Shown here one piece after another: positions 50,049-59,290 of a stretch of DNA of 64,000 nt. Within the stretch, counting starts at the first letter, position 1. Every line of letters starts with the position of its first letter. Below the pieces are notes generated by a model. It worked only from the letters and a program-made list of their open reading frames with translations, was not told where the DNA came from and ran no database searches. A program made the translations under genes and the position numbers. Where the stretch lies: contig NZ_CP108644.1 of assembly GCF_041435495.1 (NCBI RefSeq), positions 5,875,501 through 5,939,500 on the forward strand, written 5' to 3'. This DNA comes from Streptomyces sp. NBC_01116. GTDB lineage: Bacteria; Actinomycetota; Actinomycetes; Streptomycetales; Streptomycetaceae.

Positions 50049-50330
50049 GGCGGCAACCGCCCTCTTCCGCTTCACAAGGTGATGGACAGCGGAAATCAAG
50101 GCTACGCCCCCCGAACCGTTCCTTGCAGGCCGGGCCGGTGCTTCGTCGTGCACATCACATCAGAAGGCGGGTTTCGGCGCAGGAAATGGCGGGAAACAAG
50201 CGAGGTTCCACTGCACTTCGGGTACGCGGGACCGAGGATACGGTCATCCGACCGTATGCCTGTGAGGTCCCGTGCTGGTAGGACACGGGAGAACGTGCCC
50301 TTCCGGTTCGACCCTATGTCAAGCGTGCCG

Positions 50331-51407
50331 TCAACCGCGCGGCTCGGGGATTCCCGGGAGGGTGACCTGGATGCGGCAGCCCTTCGCGGATTCGGCCACT
50401 CCGATCCGGCCGCCGTGCAGATCGACCGCCCAGCGGGCGATGGCCAGCCCCAGTCCCGTGCCGCCGTCGCTTCCCGGACCGTGCGGGGAGGGCGCCTGGC
50501 CCCGGTTGAAGCGCTCGAACACCCGGTGGCGCTCCGCCTCCGGGATGCCGGGCCCCTCGTCCACGACCTCCAGCTCCAGCGACTCGGGACGGTCCCCGCG
50601 CCGCGCGAGCACCGTCACCCGGCCGTGCGGCGGGCTGTGCTTGACCGCGTTGTCGATGAGGTTGGCGACCACCTGGTGCAGCCGCTCCGCGTCCGCGTGC
50701 GCGGTGAGCTCCGGCGGCGAGACGTCCAGATGCAGGTGGACGTCCGTACGGGAGTGATTGCCCGAACCCGAGGACAGGCGTCGGTGGGAGGCGGCGAGGT
50801 TGGCCTCTTTCAGTACGCCCGACAGATACGGCCAGACCTCGAAACGGCGGGCCTTGAGCGCCACCACCCCGTTGTCCAGCCGCGACAGGTCCAGCAGCGT
50901 CTCGACCAGCCGGCCGAGCCGCTCCGTCTGCTTCAGCGCCGTGCGCATCGTCTCCGGATCGGCGGCGGACACCCCGTCCACCACGTTCTCCAGCACGGCT
51001 CTGAGCGCCGCGATGGGGGTGCGCAGCTCATGGCTGACATTGGCGACCAGCTCTTTGCGATGCCGGTCCTCCGCCTCCAGATCGTCCGCCATGCGGTTGA
51101 TCGTCTGCGCCAGGTCCCCCAGCTCGTCCCGCCGCCCGGCGCCGCTCACCCGGCGGGTGTAGTCGCCGTGCGAGATGGACCGGGCCACCGCTCTCATCTC
51201 GTCCAGCGGCGCGGTCAGACCGTGTGCCACGAACTGGGTGATCAGCAGCGTGGCGATCACCGAGAACACCGTGATGAAGCGGAACTCCGTACGGGTCCGC
51301 AACGCGACGATCAGCAGCCCCGTGGTGATGAACACCGAGACCACGACGAGCGTGCCGAGCTTGGCCTTGATCGAGAAGGGCCGCAGTCCGGACCCTGGCC
51401 GCGTCAT
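50331..51407 (-). CDS. Membrane sensor histidine kinase (HAMP-HisKA)
   Basis: 358 aa. Two membrane segments (about 15-35 and 42-62) almost without an extracellular loop, a HAMP domain (GLTAPLDEMRAVARSISHGD), the H-box ELVANVSHELRTPIAALRAV near 130, and HATPase with ANLIDNAVKHSPPHG and DEGPGIPEAE then GTGLGLAIARWAV. It is co-transcribed with the OmpR-type regulator, whose stop overlaps this start by 4 nt. Signal unknown. Confidence 0.93.
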   Translation of the reverse strand: MTRPGSGLRPFSIKAKLGTLVVVSVFITTGLLIVALRTRTEFRFITVFSVIATLLITQFVAHGLTAPLDEMRAVARSISHGDYTRRVSGAGRRDELGDLAQTINRMADDLEAEDRHRKELVANVSHELRTPIAALRAVLENVVDGVSAADPETMRTALKQTERLGRLVETLLDLSRLDNGVVALKARRFEVWPYLSGVLKEANLAASHRRLSSGSGNHSRTDVHLHLDVSPPELTAHADAERLHQVVANLIDNAVKHSPPHGRVTVLARRGDRPESLELEVVDEGPGIPEAERHRVFERFNRGQAPSPHGPGSDGGTGLGLAIARWAVDLHGGRIGVAESAKGCRIQVTLPGIPEPRG

Positions 51408-52141
51408 GGCGCGGGAGTCTCCAGGGCGTAGCCCACGCCGTGCACCGTACGGATCCGCTCCGCGCCGATCTTCCGGCGCAGCGCCTTGATGTGGCTGTCG
51501 ACCGTGCGGGTGCCCGAGGCGTCCGCCCAGTCCCACACCTCGGCCAGCAGCTGCTCCCGGGAGAGCACCGCGCGCGGGGTGTTGGCGAGGCAGACCAGCA
51601 GGTCGAACTCGGTCGGCGTGAGGTGGACGTCCTCGGCGCGCACCCGGACCCGGCGCTGCGCGTGGTCGATCTCCAGCTCACCCAGACGCAGTATCCCGCT
51701 GCGCGGGGTGACGGCGGCGAGCGCGGCGCGCTCCACCCGGCGCAGCAGCACGTGCACCCGGGCGGCCAGCTCCCGCATGGAGAACGGCTTGGTCATGTAG
51801 TCGTCGGCGCCGACCCCGAGCCCGACCAGCATGTCGGTCTCGTCGTCGCGTGCGGTGAGCATCAGCACCGGTACCGGACGCGTCGCCTGCACCCGGCGGC
51901 AGACCTCCAGCCCGTCGAAGCCGGGGAGCATGATGTCGAGCACCATCAGGTCGGGCTGCCAGGCCTCGGCCGCGTCCACGGCCGCGGGACCGTCCAGCGC
52001 GGTCTGCACGAGGAAGCCCTCCGCCCGCAGTCGCGCGGAAATGGCGTCGACGATCGTGGCGTCGTCCTCGACCACCAGCACCCGGCGCTGAGCCCCCGGG
52101 GTGGCCGCGACGCCGTTGTGGGTGGTGTGTGTCTGTTCCAT
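51404..52141 (-). CDS. OmpR/PhoB-type response regulator
   Basis: 245 aa. Receiver with acidic pair VVEDDATIVDAI, phospho-Asp in LMVLDIMLPGFDGLEVC near 75 and Lys in YMTKPFSMRELAARV. The winged helix has HLTPTEFDLLVCLANTPRAV and VDSHIKALRRKIGAERIRTV. Paired with the downstream kinase. ATG 52141 is preferred over further-upstream frames. Targets unknown. Confidence 0.93.
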   Translation of the reverse strand: MEQTHTTHNGVAATPGAQRRVLVVEDDATIVDAISARLRAEGFLVQTALDGPAAVDAAEAWQPDLMVLDIMLPGFDGLEVCRRVQATRPVPVLMLTARDDETDMLVGLGVGADDYMTKPFSMRELAARVHVLLRRVERAALAAVTPRSGILRLGELEIDHAQRRVRVRAEDVHLTPTEFDLLVCLANTPRAVLSREQLLAEVWDWADASGTRTVDSHIKALRRKIGAERIRTVHGVGYALETPAP

Positions 52142-52374
52142 CGCCCCGCCCCTGCCCGTTCTCGCGAGGGCCATTCCCCCGGAGGCACGGTTCTCGCTCG
52201 TGGATTTCGTGGGTGATCCTGTGTGCCGGTCAGCAGCGTAAAGGCAGCGGAGGGCTCCCGGCTACGCAGGGTGTTGCCCCGGAGGTGCGCGTCCGCCCCG
52301 ACCGGGTGGCCGGATCGTCGGCCTTGTGCCGGTTGGCCCGTGCCGCCGCCGGTCCGCGTGTACCGGGAGGGGGT

Positions 52375-53148
52375 TCACACCGCCCGGCGTGCGAGATGGA
52401 CCACGTCGGGCACACCTCGGGCAACGGCCACCTCTTCCGTCCTTACCTCACTGAACCCGGCATTCCGCAACGCCTGTTCGAAGGCCGGCGACGGCTGCGC
52501 GGACCAGACGGCGAGCACTCCGCCCGGGGTCAGCCGGTCGTGGCAGTGCGCCAGGCCGGCGGGGGAGTAGAGGCTTCCGTTGTCCTCCGTGACGGTCCAG
52601 TCCGGCCCGTTGTCGATGTCCAGGCACAGCGCGTCGTAACGCTCCGTGGCGGTACGGAGGTGGGCGACGAGATCCGTGTGCAGGATCCCGGTCCGGGGGT
52701 CGGCCAGCGCCGGCCCGGTGATCCGGTCCAGCGGCCCGGCCAGGTGCCAGTCCACGATCGCCTGCTCCCGCTCCACGACCACGATCCGCCCCCAGCGGCC
52801 CTCCTCGGCGGCCCGCACCAGCGAGAACCCGACGCCCAGCCCGCCGATCAGCACCGAGGGGCCGGTCCGTCCGGCGGGCAGGGCGGCCAGCGCGGCGTCG
52901 ATCAGCAGCCGCTCGGAGCGCCCGTCGGAGGTGTCCATCAGGAAGCAGCCGTTGGCGATGATCTCGAAGTGTTCCCCGCGCTCCCGCAGCACGACTTCGC
53001 CGAAGGGGCCCTCGCGGCGGTCGAGGACGACGGGGGTGTCGGCGGAGCATGCCGGCATCGGGTCGGGGGCGGGCATCGCACGCAGCGGGTGCATCGCGGG
53101 CATCGGGTGGCTCTCCGGTCTCCGGTCGTGGCGGTGGGGTTCCGTCAT
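52375..53148 (-). CDS. Spermidine-synthase-fold methyltransferase-like protein
   Basis: 257 aa. A Met/Pro-rich N-terminal stretch (about 15-35) is followed by a spermidine-synthase-like fold: VLIGGLGVGFSLVRAAEEGR near 95, IVVVEREQAIVDWH and YDALCLDIDNGPDWTV near 170. The Asp pair needed by true spermidine synthases is not clearly present, so the reaction is uncertain. The start is ambiguous because several ATGs lie in the first 35 residues. It is divergent from lon (199 nt apart). Confidence 0.75.
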   Translation of the reverse strand: MTEPHRHDRRPESHPMPAMHPLRAMPAPDPMPACSADTPVVLDRREGPFGEVVLRERGEHFEIIANGCFLMDTSDGRSERLLIDAALAALPAGRTGPSVLIGGLGVGFSLVRAAEEGRWGRIVVVEREQAIVDWHLAGPLDRITGPALADPRTGILHTDLVAHLRTATERYDALCLDIDNGPDWTVTEDNGSLYSPAGLAHCHDRLTPGGVLAVWSAQPSPAFEQALRNAGFSEVRTEEVAVARGVPDVVHLARRAV

Positions 53149-53255
53149 CCTGTCCCGCGCCGGGGGTGAAGGCCAGCGAGTTCCCTCTTCCGGGGGGCGG
53201 GGAACAACGGCCCGTCCCGCGGTGCTCCCCGGGGGGCGGACCGGGGGAAAGCGGC

Positions 53256-53273
53256 TGATCGCTCAGAGCGAAC
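53256..53273. promoter_or_regulatory. ClgR-type operator upstream of lon
   Basis: TGATCGCTCAGAGCGAAC agrees at every defined position with WNNWCGCYNANRGCGWWS, the ClgR consensus I recall from corynebacteria. It lies 75 nt before the lon start. ClgR activates clp and lon genes in actinobacteria. Confidence 0.65.
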
Positions 53274-53347
53274 AGGCGGTGGGGAACATTCGGCGGCTCA
53301 GGAGCATTGAGTCGACATAGCTCAACTTGCCTGCCGAAGGGGAGATC

Positions 53348-55792
53348 ATGACTAACGAGTCCGAGGCGTTCACACCGATCGACCTGCCCGTGCTGCCGCT
53401 CGACGACGAGGTCGTCCTGCCCGGCATGGTCGTGCCGCTCGACCTGTCCGACGCCGAGGTGCGCGCCGCCGTCGAGGCCGCGCAGGCCGCCGTCCGTCCC
53501 GGCGGTGGCAAGCCCCAGGTGCTGCTGGTCCCGCGGATCGACGGCACGTACACGGGGACCGGTGTCCTCGGCACCGTCGAGCAGGTCGGACGCCTGTCGG
53601 ACGGCGACCCGGGCGCGCTCATCCGGGCCCGCGACCGGGTCCGCATCGGCGCCGGGACCAACGGGCCCGGCCGGGCGCTGTGGGTCGAGGGGACCGTGAT
53701 CGGGACCGCCGCCCCCGACCCCCTGCCCGGATCCGCCGCCGAGCTGGTCAAGGAGTACAAGGCACTCGCCACCAGCTGGCTGAAGAAGCGCGGCGCCTGG
53801 CAGGTCGTGGACCGGGTCCAGCAGATCGACGACGTCTCCGCGCTCGCCGACAACTCCGGATACTCGCCGTTCCTCACCACCGCCCAGAAGGTCCGGCTCC
53901 TGGAGACCGTGGACCCGATCGCCCGGCTGAAGCTCGCCATCCAGTGGCTGAGCGAGCACCTCGCCGAGCAGGATGTGGCCGAATCCATCGCCAAGGACGT
54001 CCAGGACGGCGTCGACAAGCAGCAGCGCGAGTTCCTGCTGCGCCGCCAGCTGGACGCCGTGCGCAAGGAGCTCTCCGAGCTCAACGGCGACCCGGACGAC
54101 GCGTCCGACGACTACCGGGCCCGCGTCGAGGCCGCCGACCTTCCCGAGCACGTCCGCGAGGCCGCGCTCAAGGAGGTCGAGAAGCTGGAGCGGTCCAGCG
54201 ACCAGTCGCCCGAGGGCTCCTGGATCCGCACCTGGCTGGACACCGTCCTCGAACTGCCCTGGACCGAGCGGACCGAGGACGCCTACGACATCCGCGGCGC
54301 CCGGGAGATCCTGGACGCCGAGCACGCCGGACTCGCCGACGTGAAGGAACGCATCACCGAGTACCTCGCGGTGCGCAAGCGCCGTGCCGACCGGGGGCTG
54401 GGAGTTGTCGGCGGGCGTCGCGGCGGCGCCGTGCTCGCCCTCGTCGGCCCGCCCGGCGTCGGCAAGACCTCCCTCGGCGAGTCCGTCGCGCACGCCATGG
54501 GCCGCGAGTTCGTCCGTGTCGCGCTCGGCGGCGTCCGGGACGAGGCGGAGATCCGCGGCCACCGGCGTACGTATGTGGGCGCGCTCCCCGGCCGTATCGT
54601 GCGGGCCATCAAGGAGGCCGGTTCGATGAACCCGGTCGTCCTGCTCGACGAGATCGACAAGGTCGGCTCCGACTTCCGGGGCGACCCGGCCGCCGCCCTC
54701 CTCGAAGTCCTCGACCCGGCGCAGAACCACACCTTCCGCGACCACTACCTGGAGGTCGAGCTCGACCTCAGCGACGTGGTCTTCCTCGCCACCGCCAACG
54801 TGCTCGACGCCATCCCGGAGGCCCTGCTCGACCGCATGGAGCTGGTCCGCCTCGACGGCTACACCGAGGACGAGAAGGTCGTCATCGCCCGGGACCACCT
54901 GCTCCCGCGCCAGCTGGAGCGGGCCGGACTGGAGAAGGACGAGGTGACCCTGGAGGAGTCGGCGCTGCGCAAGCTGGCCGGCGAGTACACCCGCGAGGCG
55001 GGCGTACGGAATCTGGAGCGGGCCGTGGCGCGGCTGCTCCGCAAGGTCGCCGCCCAGCACGAACTGGGCGACCGCGAGCTGCCGTTCGCGGTGACCGACG
55101 CGGATCTGCGCGGCCTCATCGGCCGCCCGCACCACGTGCCCGAGTCCGCCCAGGACCCGGCCGGGCGCCGCACCGCGGTGCCGGGCGTGGCCACCGGGCT
55201 CGCCGTGACCGGGGCGGGCGGTGACGTCCTCTTCGTCGAGGCGTCGCTCGCCGACCCGGAGACCGGGGCCTCCGGGCTGACCCTCACCGGCCAGCTCGGG
55301 GACGTCATGAAGGAGTCGGCGCAGATCGCGCTGAGCTTCCTGCGGTCGCACGGCGCGGAGCTGGAGCTGCCGGTCGCGGACCTCAAGGACCGGGGCGTGC
55401 ACATCCACTTCCCGGCGGGCGGCATCCCCAAGGACGGCCCGAGCGCCGGCATCACGCTGACGACCGCGCTGGCCTCGCTGCTCTCCGGACGCCTCGTCCG
55501 TACGGATGTGGCGATGACCGGTGAGGTGTCGCTGACCGGACGGGTGCTGCCGATCGGCGGCCTCAAGCAGAAGCTGCTGGCCGCCCACCGGGCGGGCATC
55601 ACCACCGTGGTGATCCCCCAGCGCAACGAGGCCGACCTGGACGACGTCCCGGCCGAGGTGCTGGAGAAGCTGGACGTCCACCCGGTCGCCGACGTCCGCC
55701 AGGTGCTGGAGATCGCCCTCGCCCCGGCTTCGGCCGCCCCCGTGGCCAGGACCGGGCCCAGGACCGAGGAGAGGATGCCCGCCGCGGCCTGA
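53348..55792 (+). CDS. lon: ATP-dependent protease Lon
   Basis: 814 aa. N-terminal substrate domain (about 1-200, PVLPLDDEVVLPGMVVPLDL), AAA+ module with Walker A VGPPGVGKTSLGESV near 375 and VALGGVRDEAEIRGHRRTY, and the Lon protease domain with catalytic Ser in PKDGPSAGITLTTAL near 700 and Lys in GGLKQKLLAAHRAG near 743. It degrades damaged and regulatory proteins in the cytosol. GGGGAG precedes ATG 53348. Streptomyces Lon is known to be ClgR-controlled, and a matching box lies upstream. Confidence 0.97.
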   Translation: MTNESEAFTPIDLPVLPLDDEVVLPGMVVPLDLSDAEVRAAVEAAQAAVRPGGGKPQVLLVPRIDGTYTGTGVLGTVEQVGRLSDGDPGALIRARDRVRIGAGTNGPGRALWVEGTVIGTAAPDPLPGSAAELVKEYKALATSWLKKRGAWQVVDRVQQIDDVSALADNSGYSPFLTTAQKVRLLETVDPIARLKLAIQWLSEHLAEQDVAESIAKDVQDGVDKQQREFLLRRQLDAVRKELSELNGDPDDASDDYRARVEAADLPEHVREAALKEVEKLERSSDQSPEGSWIRTWLDTVLELPWTERTEDAYDIRGAREILDAEHAGLADVKERITEYLAVRKRRADRGLGVVGGRRGGAVLALVGPPGVGKTSLGESVAHAMGREFVRVALGGVRDEAEIRGHRRTYVGALPGRIVRAIKEAGSMNPVVLLDEIDKVGSDFRGDPAAALLEVLDPAQNHTFRDHYLEVELDLSDVVFLATANVLDAIPEALLDRMELVRLDGYTEDEKVVIARDHLLPRQLERAGLEKDEVTLEESALRKLAGEYTREAGVRNLERAVARLLRKVAAQHELGDRELPFAVTDADLRGLIGRPHHVPESAQDPAGRRTAVPGVATGLAVTGAGGDVLFVEASLADPETGASGLTLTGQLGDVMKESAQIALSFLRSHGAELELPVADLKDRGVHIHFPAGGIPKDGPSAGITLTTALASLLSGRLVRTDVAMTGEVSLTGRVLPIGGLKQKLLAAHRAGITTVVIPQRNEADLDDVPAEVLEKLDVHPVADVRQVLEIALAPASAAPVARTGPRTEERMPAAA

Positions 55793-55798
55793 CGGCGG

Positions 55799-55829
55799 AA
55801 CGGCCGTACGCAACGGCCGTACGCAACGG
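55799..55829. repeat. 13-nt direct repeat after lon
   Basis: AACGGCCGTACGC occurs twice in tandem (55799 and 55812), followed by a partial third copy AACGG. Confidence 0.7.
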
Positions 55830-55850
55830 TCTGTCCCGAACGGCTCCTGG

Positions 55851-55885
55851 ACGGCCCGCTCCCCGAGTCGACGGGGGCGGGCCGT
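55851..55885. terminator. Terminator between lon and the deacetylase gene
   Basis: ACGGCCCGCTCCC (55851-55863) pairs with GGGGGCGGGCCGT (55873-55885), with one G-U pair. It lies between convergent genes. Confidence 0.7.
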
Positions 55886-55927
55886 TCCGCGTGCCGTGCC
55901 GGACCGGTCGAGGGTGGTCCTCGGCGG

Positions 55928-56692
55928 TCAGGGGCGGTAGATCGTGCCCGGCTCCGGCACGGCCGGGGCCATCAGCTCGGGGACGGTCACGAAGGTGTAG
56001 CCGTCCTTCTGGAGCGCGTCGATGATCCCGGGCACGGCGGGGACGGTGCCCTTGTAGATGTCGTGCAGCAGGATGATGCCGTCCTTGCCCGCCTGGTCCA
56101 GGATCCGCTTCTCGATCAGCGCGGAGTCGTTCGTCGAGTAGTCCTTGGCGGTGGCGCTCCACAGCACCTGGGAGAGCCCCAGGTCCCTGCTGATGTCCGA
56201 GACCGTGTCGTCGGTGCGGCCCTGCGGCGGGCGCATCAGCCGGGGCTTCTTGCCGGTGATCTTCTCGATGGCCAGCTGCGTCTTCTCCAGCTCGGCGCGT
56301 ATCTCGTCCGGCTTCCGGTCGGTCAGCACCTTGTGCGTCCAGGTGTGGTTGGCGACCTCGTGGCCCTCGTCCTCGATGCGCTGCACCACATCGGGGTACT
56401 TGATGACGTGGTGCTTGCCCAGCAGGAAGAAGGTGGCGTGCACCTTCTTCTCCTTCAGGATGTCCAGCAGCCTCGGCGTGTCCTTGCCCGGACCCGCGTC
56501 GAAGGTCAGGGCGATGCACTTGGCCTCGCGGCAGTCGACCGGCCCGAACGAGCCCTTGGCGTCGGAGGCCGCCTCCCCGCGTGCCGAGCCCGGCGCGGTG
56601 GTGTCCATCGAGCAGCCGCTCACCGCCAGTGTGAGCGCCGTCACCAGCGCCGCGGTCAACCCCACCTTGGACGACGGCATCTTTCTGGGCAC
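55928..56692 (-). CDS. Polysaccharide deacetylase lipoprotein (NodB domain)
   Basis: 254 aa. The lipobox LAVSGCSMD puts lipidated Cys near 27. The NodB domain has the metal Asp in IALTFDAGPGKDTPRLLDIL near 62, HEVANHTWTHK near 112 with the His pair, RPPQGRTDD near 155 and IILLHDIYKGT near 210. It should remove acetyl groups from a cell-wall or surface glycan. GTG 56692 is the start, with GGAG about 10 nt before it. Confidence 0.9.
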   Translation of the reverse strand: MPRKMPSSKVGLTAALVTALTLAVSGCSMDTTAPGSARGEAASDAKGSFGPVDCREAKCIALTFDAGPGKDTPRLLDILKEKKVHATFFLLGKHHVIKYPDVVQRIEDEGHEVANHTWTHKVLTDRKPDEIRAELEKTQLAIEKITGKKPRLMRPPQGRTDDTVSDISRDLGLSQVLWSATAKDYSTNDSALIEKRILDQAGKDGIILLHDIYKGTVPAVPGIIDALQKDGYTFVTVPELMAPAVPEPGTIYRP

Positions 56693-56706
56693 GACACATC
56701 ACTCCT

Positions 56707-56752
56707 CTGTGCGGGAAATTCCGCACAGGTGTGCGGCACGTCGAGGACTATA
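56707..56752 (-). promoter_or_regulatory. Deacetylase promoter with leader hairpin
   Basis: A TATAGT -10 on the minus strand (56747-56752) precedes the gene; no good -35 is seen. Between it and the start, CTGTGCGG (56707-56714) and CCGCACAG (56721-56728) form a perfect 8-bp repeat around GAAATT, just upstream of the ribosome-binding site. Confidence 0.4.
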
Positions 56753-56867
56753 CATAGTGCGTATACATGGAGTGCATAGTGGGGGCCGGGGCAGCGAGCA
56801 GCCCCGGTGACCTGGGATGCGGTCGCCGGGGCCGGTCGAGCGGTCGGTCGGTGCGGGGCCGGCCGGA

Positions 56868-57731
56868 TCAGCCGTTGGCCAGCGCCTGTACGCGGTCGAG
56901 GGCGCCGTTGAAGCGGTTGTGGTCGCCGACCGTCGGGCCGGTCGAGGTGTACTGCCACATCGTGTGGAAGCCCCAGCCGGCGGGCAGTTCGCCGACCGTC
57001 GTGTTGTACCGGGCCACCCACAGCGGGTTGGTGGCGCCGAAGCCCGCGTTGTTGCCGGTGCAGTCCTTCCACCAGCTGGTCGCGGTGTAGATCACCGCGT
57101 CCCGTCCGGTGCGCGCCCGGTAGGTGTTCGTGAAGTCGCGGATCCAGTTGACCATCACCGCCTGGCTGAGCCCGTAGCACTGGGCGCCGTACGGATTCCA
57201 CTCGATGTCGAGCACGCCCGGCAGGGTCCTTCCGTCCCGCGACCAGCCGCCCCCGTTGTCCACGAAGTAGTTCGCCTGCACGGCGCCGCTCGTGGTGTTC
57301 GGGGTGGCGAAGTGGTAAGCCCCGCGGATCATGCCGACGTTGTACGAGCCGTTGTACTGCTGCGCGAAGTAGGGGTTCTTGTAGTAGGTCCCCTCGGTGG
57401 CCTTCACGTAGGCCCACTTCACACCGCTGTTCCAGAGCGTCCCCCAGGCGACGTCGCCCTGGTGGCTGCTGACGTCCACGCCCTCGGTCTGGGCCGCCCG
57501 GGAGTCGCGCGGCAGGCCGCCCTGTCCGTCGTGCTCGATGACGCCCTGGCCCATCCGGGCGGTGCCGCGGGCGGGGGCGTCGTCGGAGGGGGCGGCGGCG
57601 GTGGCCGCGCCGGGCAGGGCCAGGAGGAGGGCGAGGGCGGCCAGGAGCGATCCCGCCGCGGCGAGGCGCCGACGGCGGGACCCGCCGGGCGTGCGGGACG
57701 TCCTGGGCGTGCCGGATCTGTGCGCGGGCAT
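56868..57731 (-). CDS. Secreted GH25 lysozyme
   Basis: 287 aa. A signal peptide with many Arg near the start (RRRRLAAAGSLLAALALLLA, about 20-45) precedes the GH25 domain: EGVDVSSHQGDVAWGTLWNS near 85 with the first catalytic Asp, YVKATEGTYYKNPYFAQQY near 110, GAYHFATPN near 135 and LPGVLDIEWNPYG near 165 with the catalytic Asp/Glu pair. It cleaves peptidoglycan outside the cell. ATG 57731 is chosen since the signal peptide starts there. Confidence 0.93.
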   Translation of the reverse strand: MPAHRSGTPRTSRTPGGSRRRRLAAAGSLLAALALLLALPGAATAAAPSDDAPARGTARMGQGVIEHDGQGGLPRDSRAAQTEGVDVSSHQGDVAWGTLWNSGVKWAYVKATEGTYYKNPYFAQQYNGSYNVGMIRGAYHFATPNTTSGAVQANYFVDNGGGWSRDGRTLPGVLDIEWNPYGAQCYGLSQAVMVNWIRDFTNTYRARTGRDAVIYTATSWWKDCTGNNAGFGATNPLWVARYNTTVGELPAGWGFHTMWQYTSTGPTVGDHNRFNGALDRVQALANG

Positions 57732-57809
57732 GAGCGTGCCTCCGGGGTGGGGTGGGGAGCCGGGAAGGGCGGGGTGCGGGTGCGGAGGTGCGGAGATGCG
57801 CCGGGGCCG

Positions 57810-57864
57810 TGACATGGTGTGTCCATGTCATAAGCCCCTGTCGCGGTTGACGCTACGCACGTAG
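57810..57864. promoter_or_regulatory. Divergent control region, lysozyme/MarR
   Basis: TGACATGG and CCATGTCA (57810-57830) form a perfect 8-bp inverted repeat with 5-nt spacing, and CTACGCACGTAG (57853-57864) is a 12-bp palindrome preceded by TTGACG. Both are good candidates for MarR binding. Confidence 0.45.
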
Positions 57865-57990
57865 ACCCGGGTGCGGAAGAGGGCCGGGCCGCCGCCGTTG
57901 GTCTACTCCTGCGAAATACTGGCCGAACTGCGGCGTCGACCGGTCGCGGAAGAAGTTTTCATCGGCGGGAAACGTACGAGGGGTACTGAC

Positions 57991-58473
57991 GTGCGCGGGA
58001 ACGACAGCGAGCCGGAGCCGGGCGCGACGGGCGGAAGTGGTGTGGACCACGAATTTCTGGCACTGGAGCGCGAGCTGGCCGTGTTCCTGCGCCGGGCGCG
58101 CGCCACCTCGGGCGACATGGCCCGGGAGGTCCACCCCGAACTGGAGCCCGCCGCCTACGGCCTGCTCGTCCGCCTGGAGGCGGCGGGCCGGCAGCGGGCC
58201 ACCGAGCTGGCCGCCTACTTCGGCGTCGGCAAGGCCACCATGAGCCGCCAGCTGCGCTCCCTGGAGAACCTCGGGCTGGTGGCCCGCGAACCCGACCCGG
58301 CCGACGGGCGGGCCTGGCTCGTCCATCTCACCGACGACGGCCTGGCCCGCTTCCGCAGCGTCCGGGACGCCCGCCGGGGGCGCTACGTGCGCAAGCTGGC
58401 CGACTGGGACCGGGCCGAGGTCGCCGAGCTGGCCCGGCTCCTGCACCAGTTGAACGCCCGCGCCGAGAGCTGA
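57991..58473 (+). CDS. MarR-family regulator
   Basis: 160 aa. The MarR winged helix is in the middle (QRATELAAYFGVGKATMSRQ then LRSLENLGLVAREPDPADGR, residues about 70-115), flanked by dimerisation helices. GTG 57991 has GAGGGG (57979-57984 region) upstream. It lies divergent from the lysozyme gene with two palindromes between, and convergent with the PP2C gene 22 nt away. Confidence 0.88.
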   Translation: MRGNDSEPEPGATGGSGVDHEFLALERELAVFLRRARATSGDMAREVHPELEPAAYGLLVRLEAAGRQRATELAAYFGVGKATMSRQLRSLENLGLVAREPDPADGRAWLVHLTDDGLARFRSVRDARRGRYVRKLADWDRAEVAELARLLHQLNARAES

Positions 58474-58495
58474 ACCGCCCGGCCGCCCGTCGCGC

Positions 58496-59290
58496 TCAGT
58501 CCAGCTCCACCAGGAGCGCGGTGGCGTCGTCGTGCGTCTTGCCCCGCCCCAGCCGTACGCGCCCGGCCTCCGCGTCGGCGGCCTCCAGCTCCCGCACCCG
58601 GTCGATCAGGCCCTGCGGCCCCGCCTTCCGCAGCAGCTCCAGCGCATCCGCCCAGTCGCCCTCGCCGAACACCTCCGTCCAGCGGGTCGCGCCGTCCGTG
58701 AGCGCGGCGAGGGCCCGGACACCGGCCGCCGGCGTGCTGCCCGTCACCGCGCGCGCCGCCACCGACGGATCGGCGGCGGCGGTGAAGAAGCCGCCCTCCT
58801 TGTTGCGCACCGTGGCGTCGGCGATCTCGTTCGAGGCGAGCGAGCCCGGCGGCAGTCGGTCCAGCCGGTCGTCGAGGACCGCCCGGACCGTGCCGTCGAG
58901 GGACTCCAGCAGCAGGGCCGAGTCGGAGAGCACCAGGTGCTCGATCACGCGTTCGTCCCAGCGGGCCAGCACCACGGTTGCCTGAGGCGTACGTACGTGA
59001 GAAAGGTCACAGGTGGCTCGATGCGTGTCGGCTGTACGGGAGATGGCCTCGGCCAGGACCTCGGTCAGCGTCAGGTCGGTGCGGGAACCGGACAGTTCCA
59101 CCAGTGCGCCGCCCAGTCGCGCGGTGAACCACGGCACCGAGTGCACACAACCGTCGTCCCCCCGCGGTGGGGTGACGCCGTCCAGCAGGACCAGTACACC
59201 GCCCTGGCCGGACGCGGGAAGGGCCCCGGAGGCCCAGTCCTCGTTGGGGTGTTCGGGGCTTCCGGGCGCGGTGGCGAGTTCGATGCGCAT
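58496..59290 (-). CDS. PP2C-type serine/threonine phosphatase-like protein
   Basis: 264 aa. PP2C hallmarks are NEDWASGALP near 20, VLVLLDGVTPPRGDDGC near 35, ALAALTDGATRWTEVFGEGD near 195 and GKTHDDATALLVELD at the end, giving the metal-binding Asp residues. In this class the N-terminal RxxNED is present as HPNEDWAS. It may dephosphorylate serine/threonine phosphoproteins such as anti-anti-sigma factors. Confidence 0.82.
   Translation of the reverse strand: MRIELATAPGSPEHPNEDWASGALPASGQGGVLVLLDGVTPPRGDDGCVHSVPWFTARLGGALVELSGSRTDLTLTEVLAEAISRTADTHRATCDLSHVRTPQATVVLARWDERVIEHLVLSDSALLLESLDGTVRAVLDDRLDRLPPGSLASNEIADATVRNKEGGFFTAAADPSVAARAVTGSTPAAGVRALAALTDGATRWTEVFGEGDWADALELLRKAGPQGLIDRVRELEAADAEAGRVRLGRGKTHDDATALLVELD

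Noticed and set aside
45315..51431. A 2038-residue open frame on the plus strand
   Set aside because: It is antisense to kgd and the kinase gene, is Arg/Gly/Val-rich, and has no recognisable domain. High GC makes such frames common.
52448..55813. A 1121-residue open frame on the minus strand
   Set aside because: It is antisense to lon, whose domains are all intact. Composition (Leu/Val/Gly/Asp/Arg) is that of a shadow frame.
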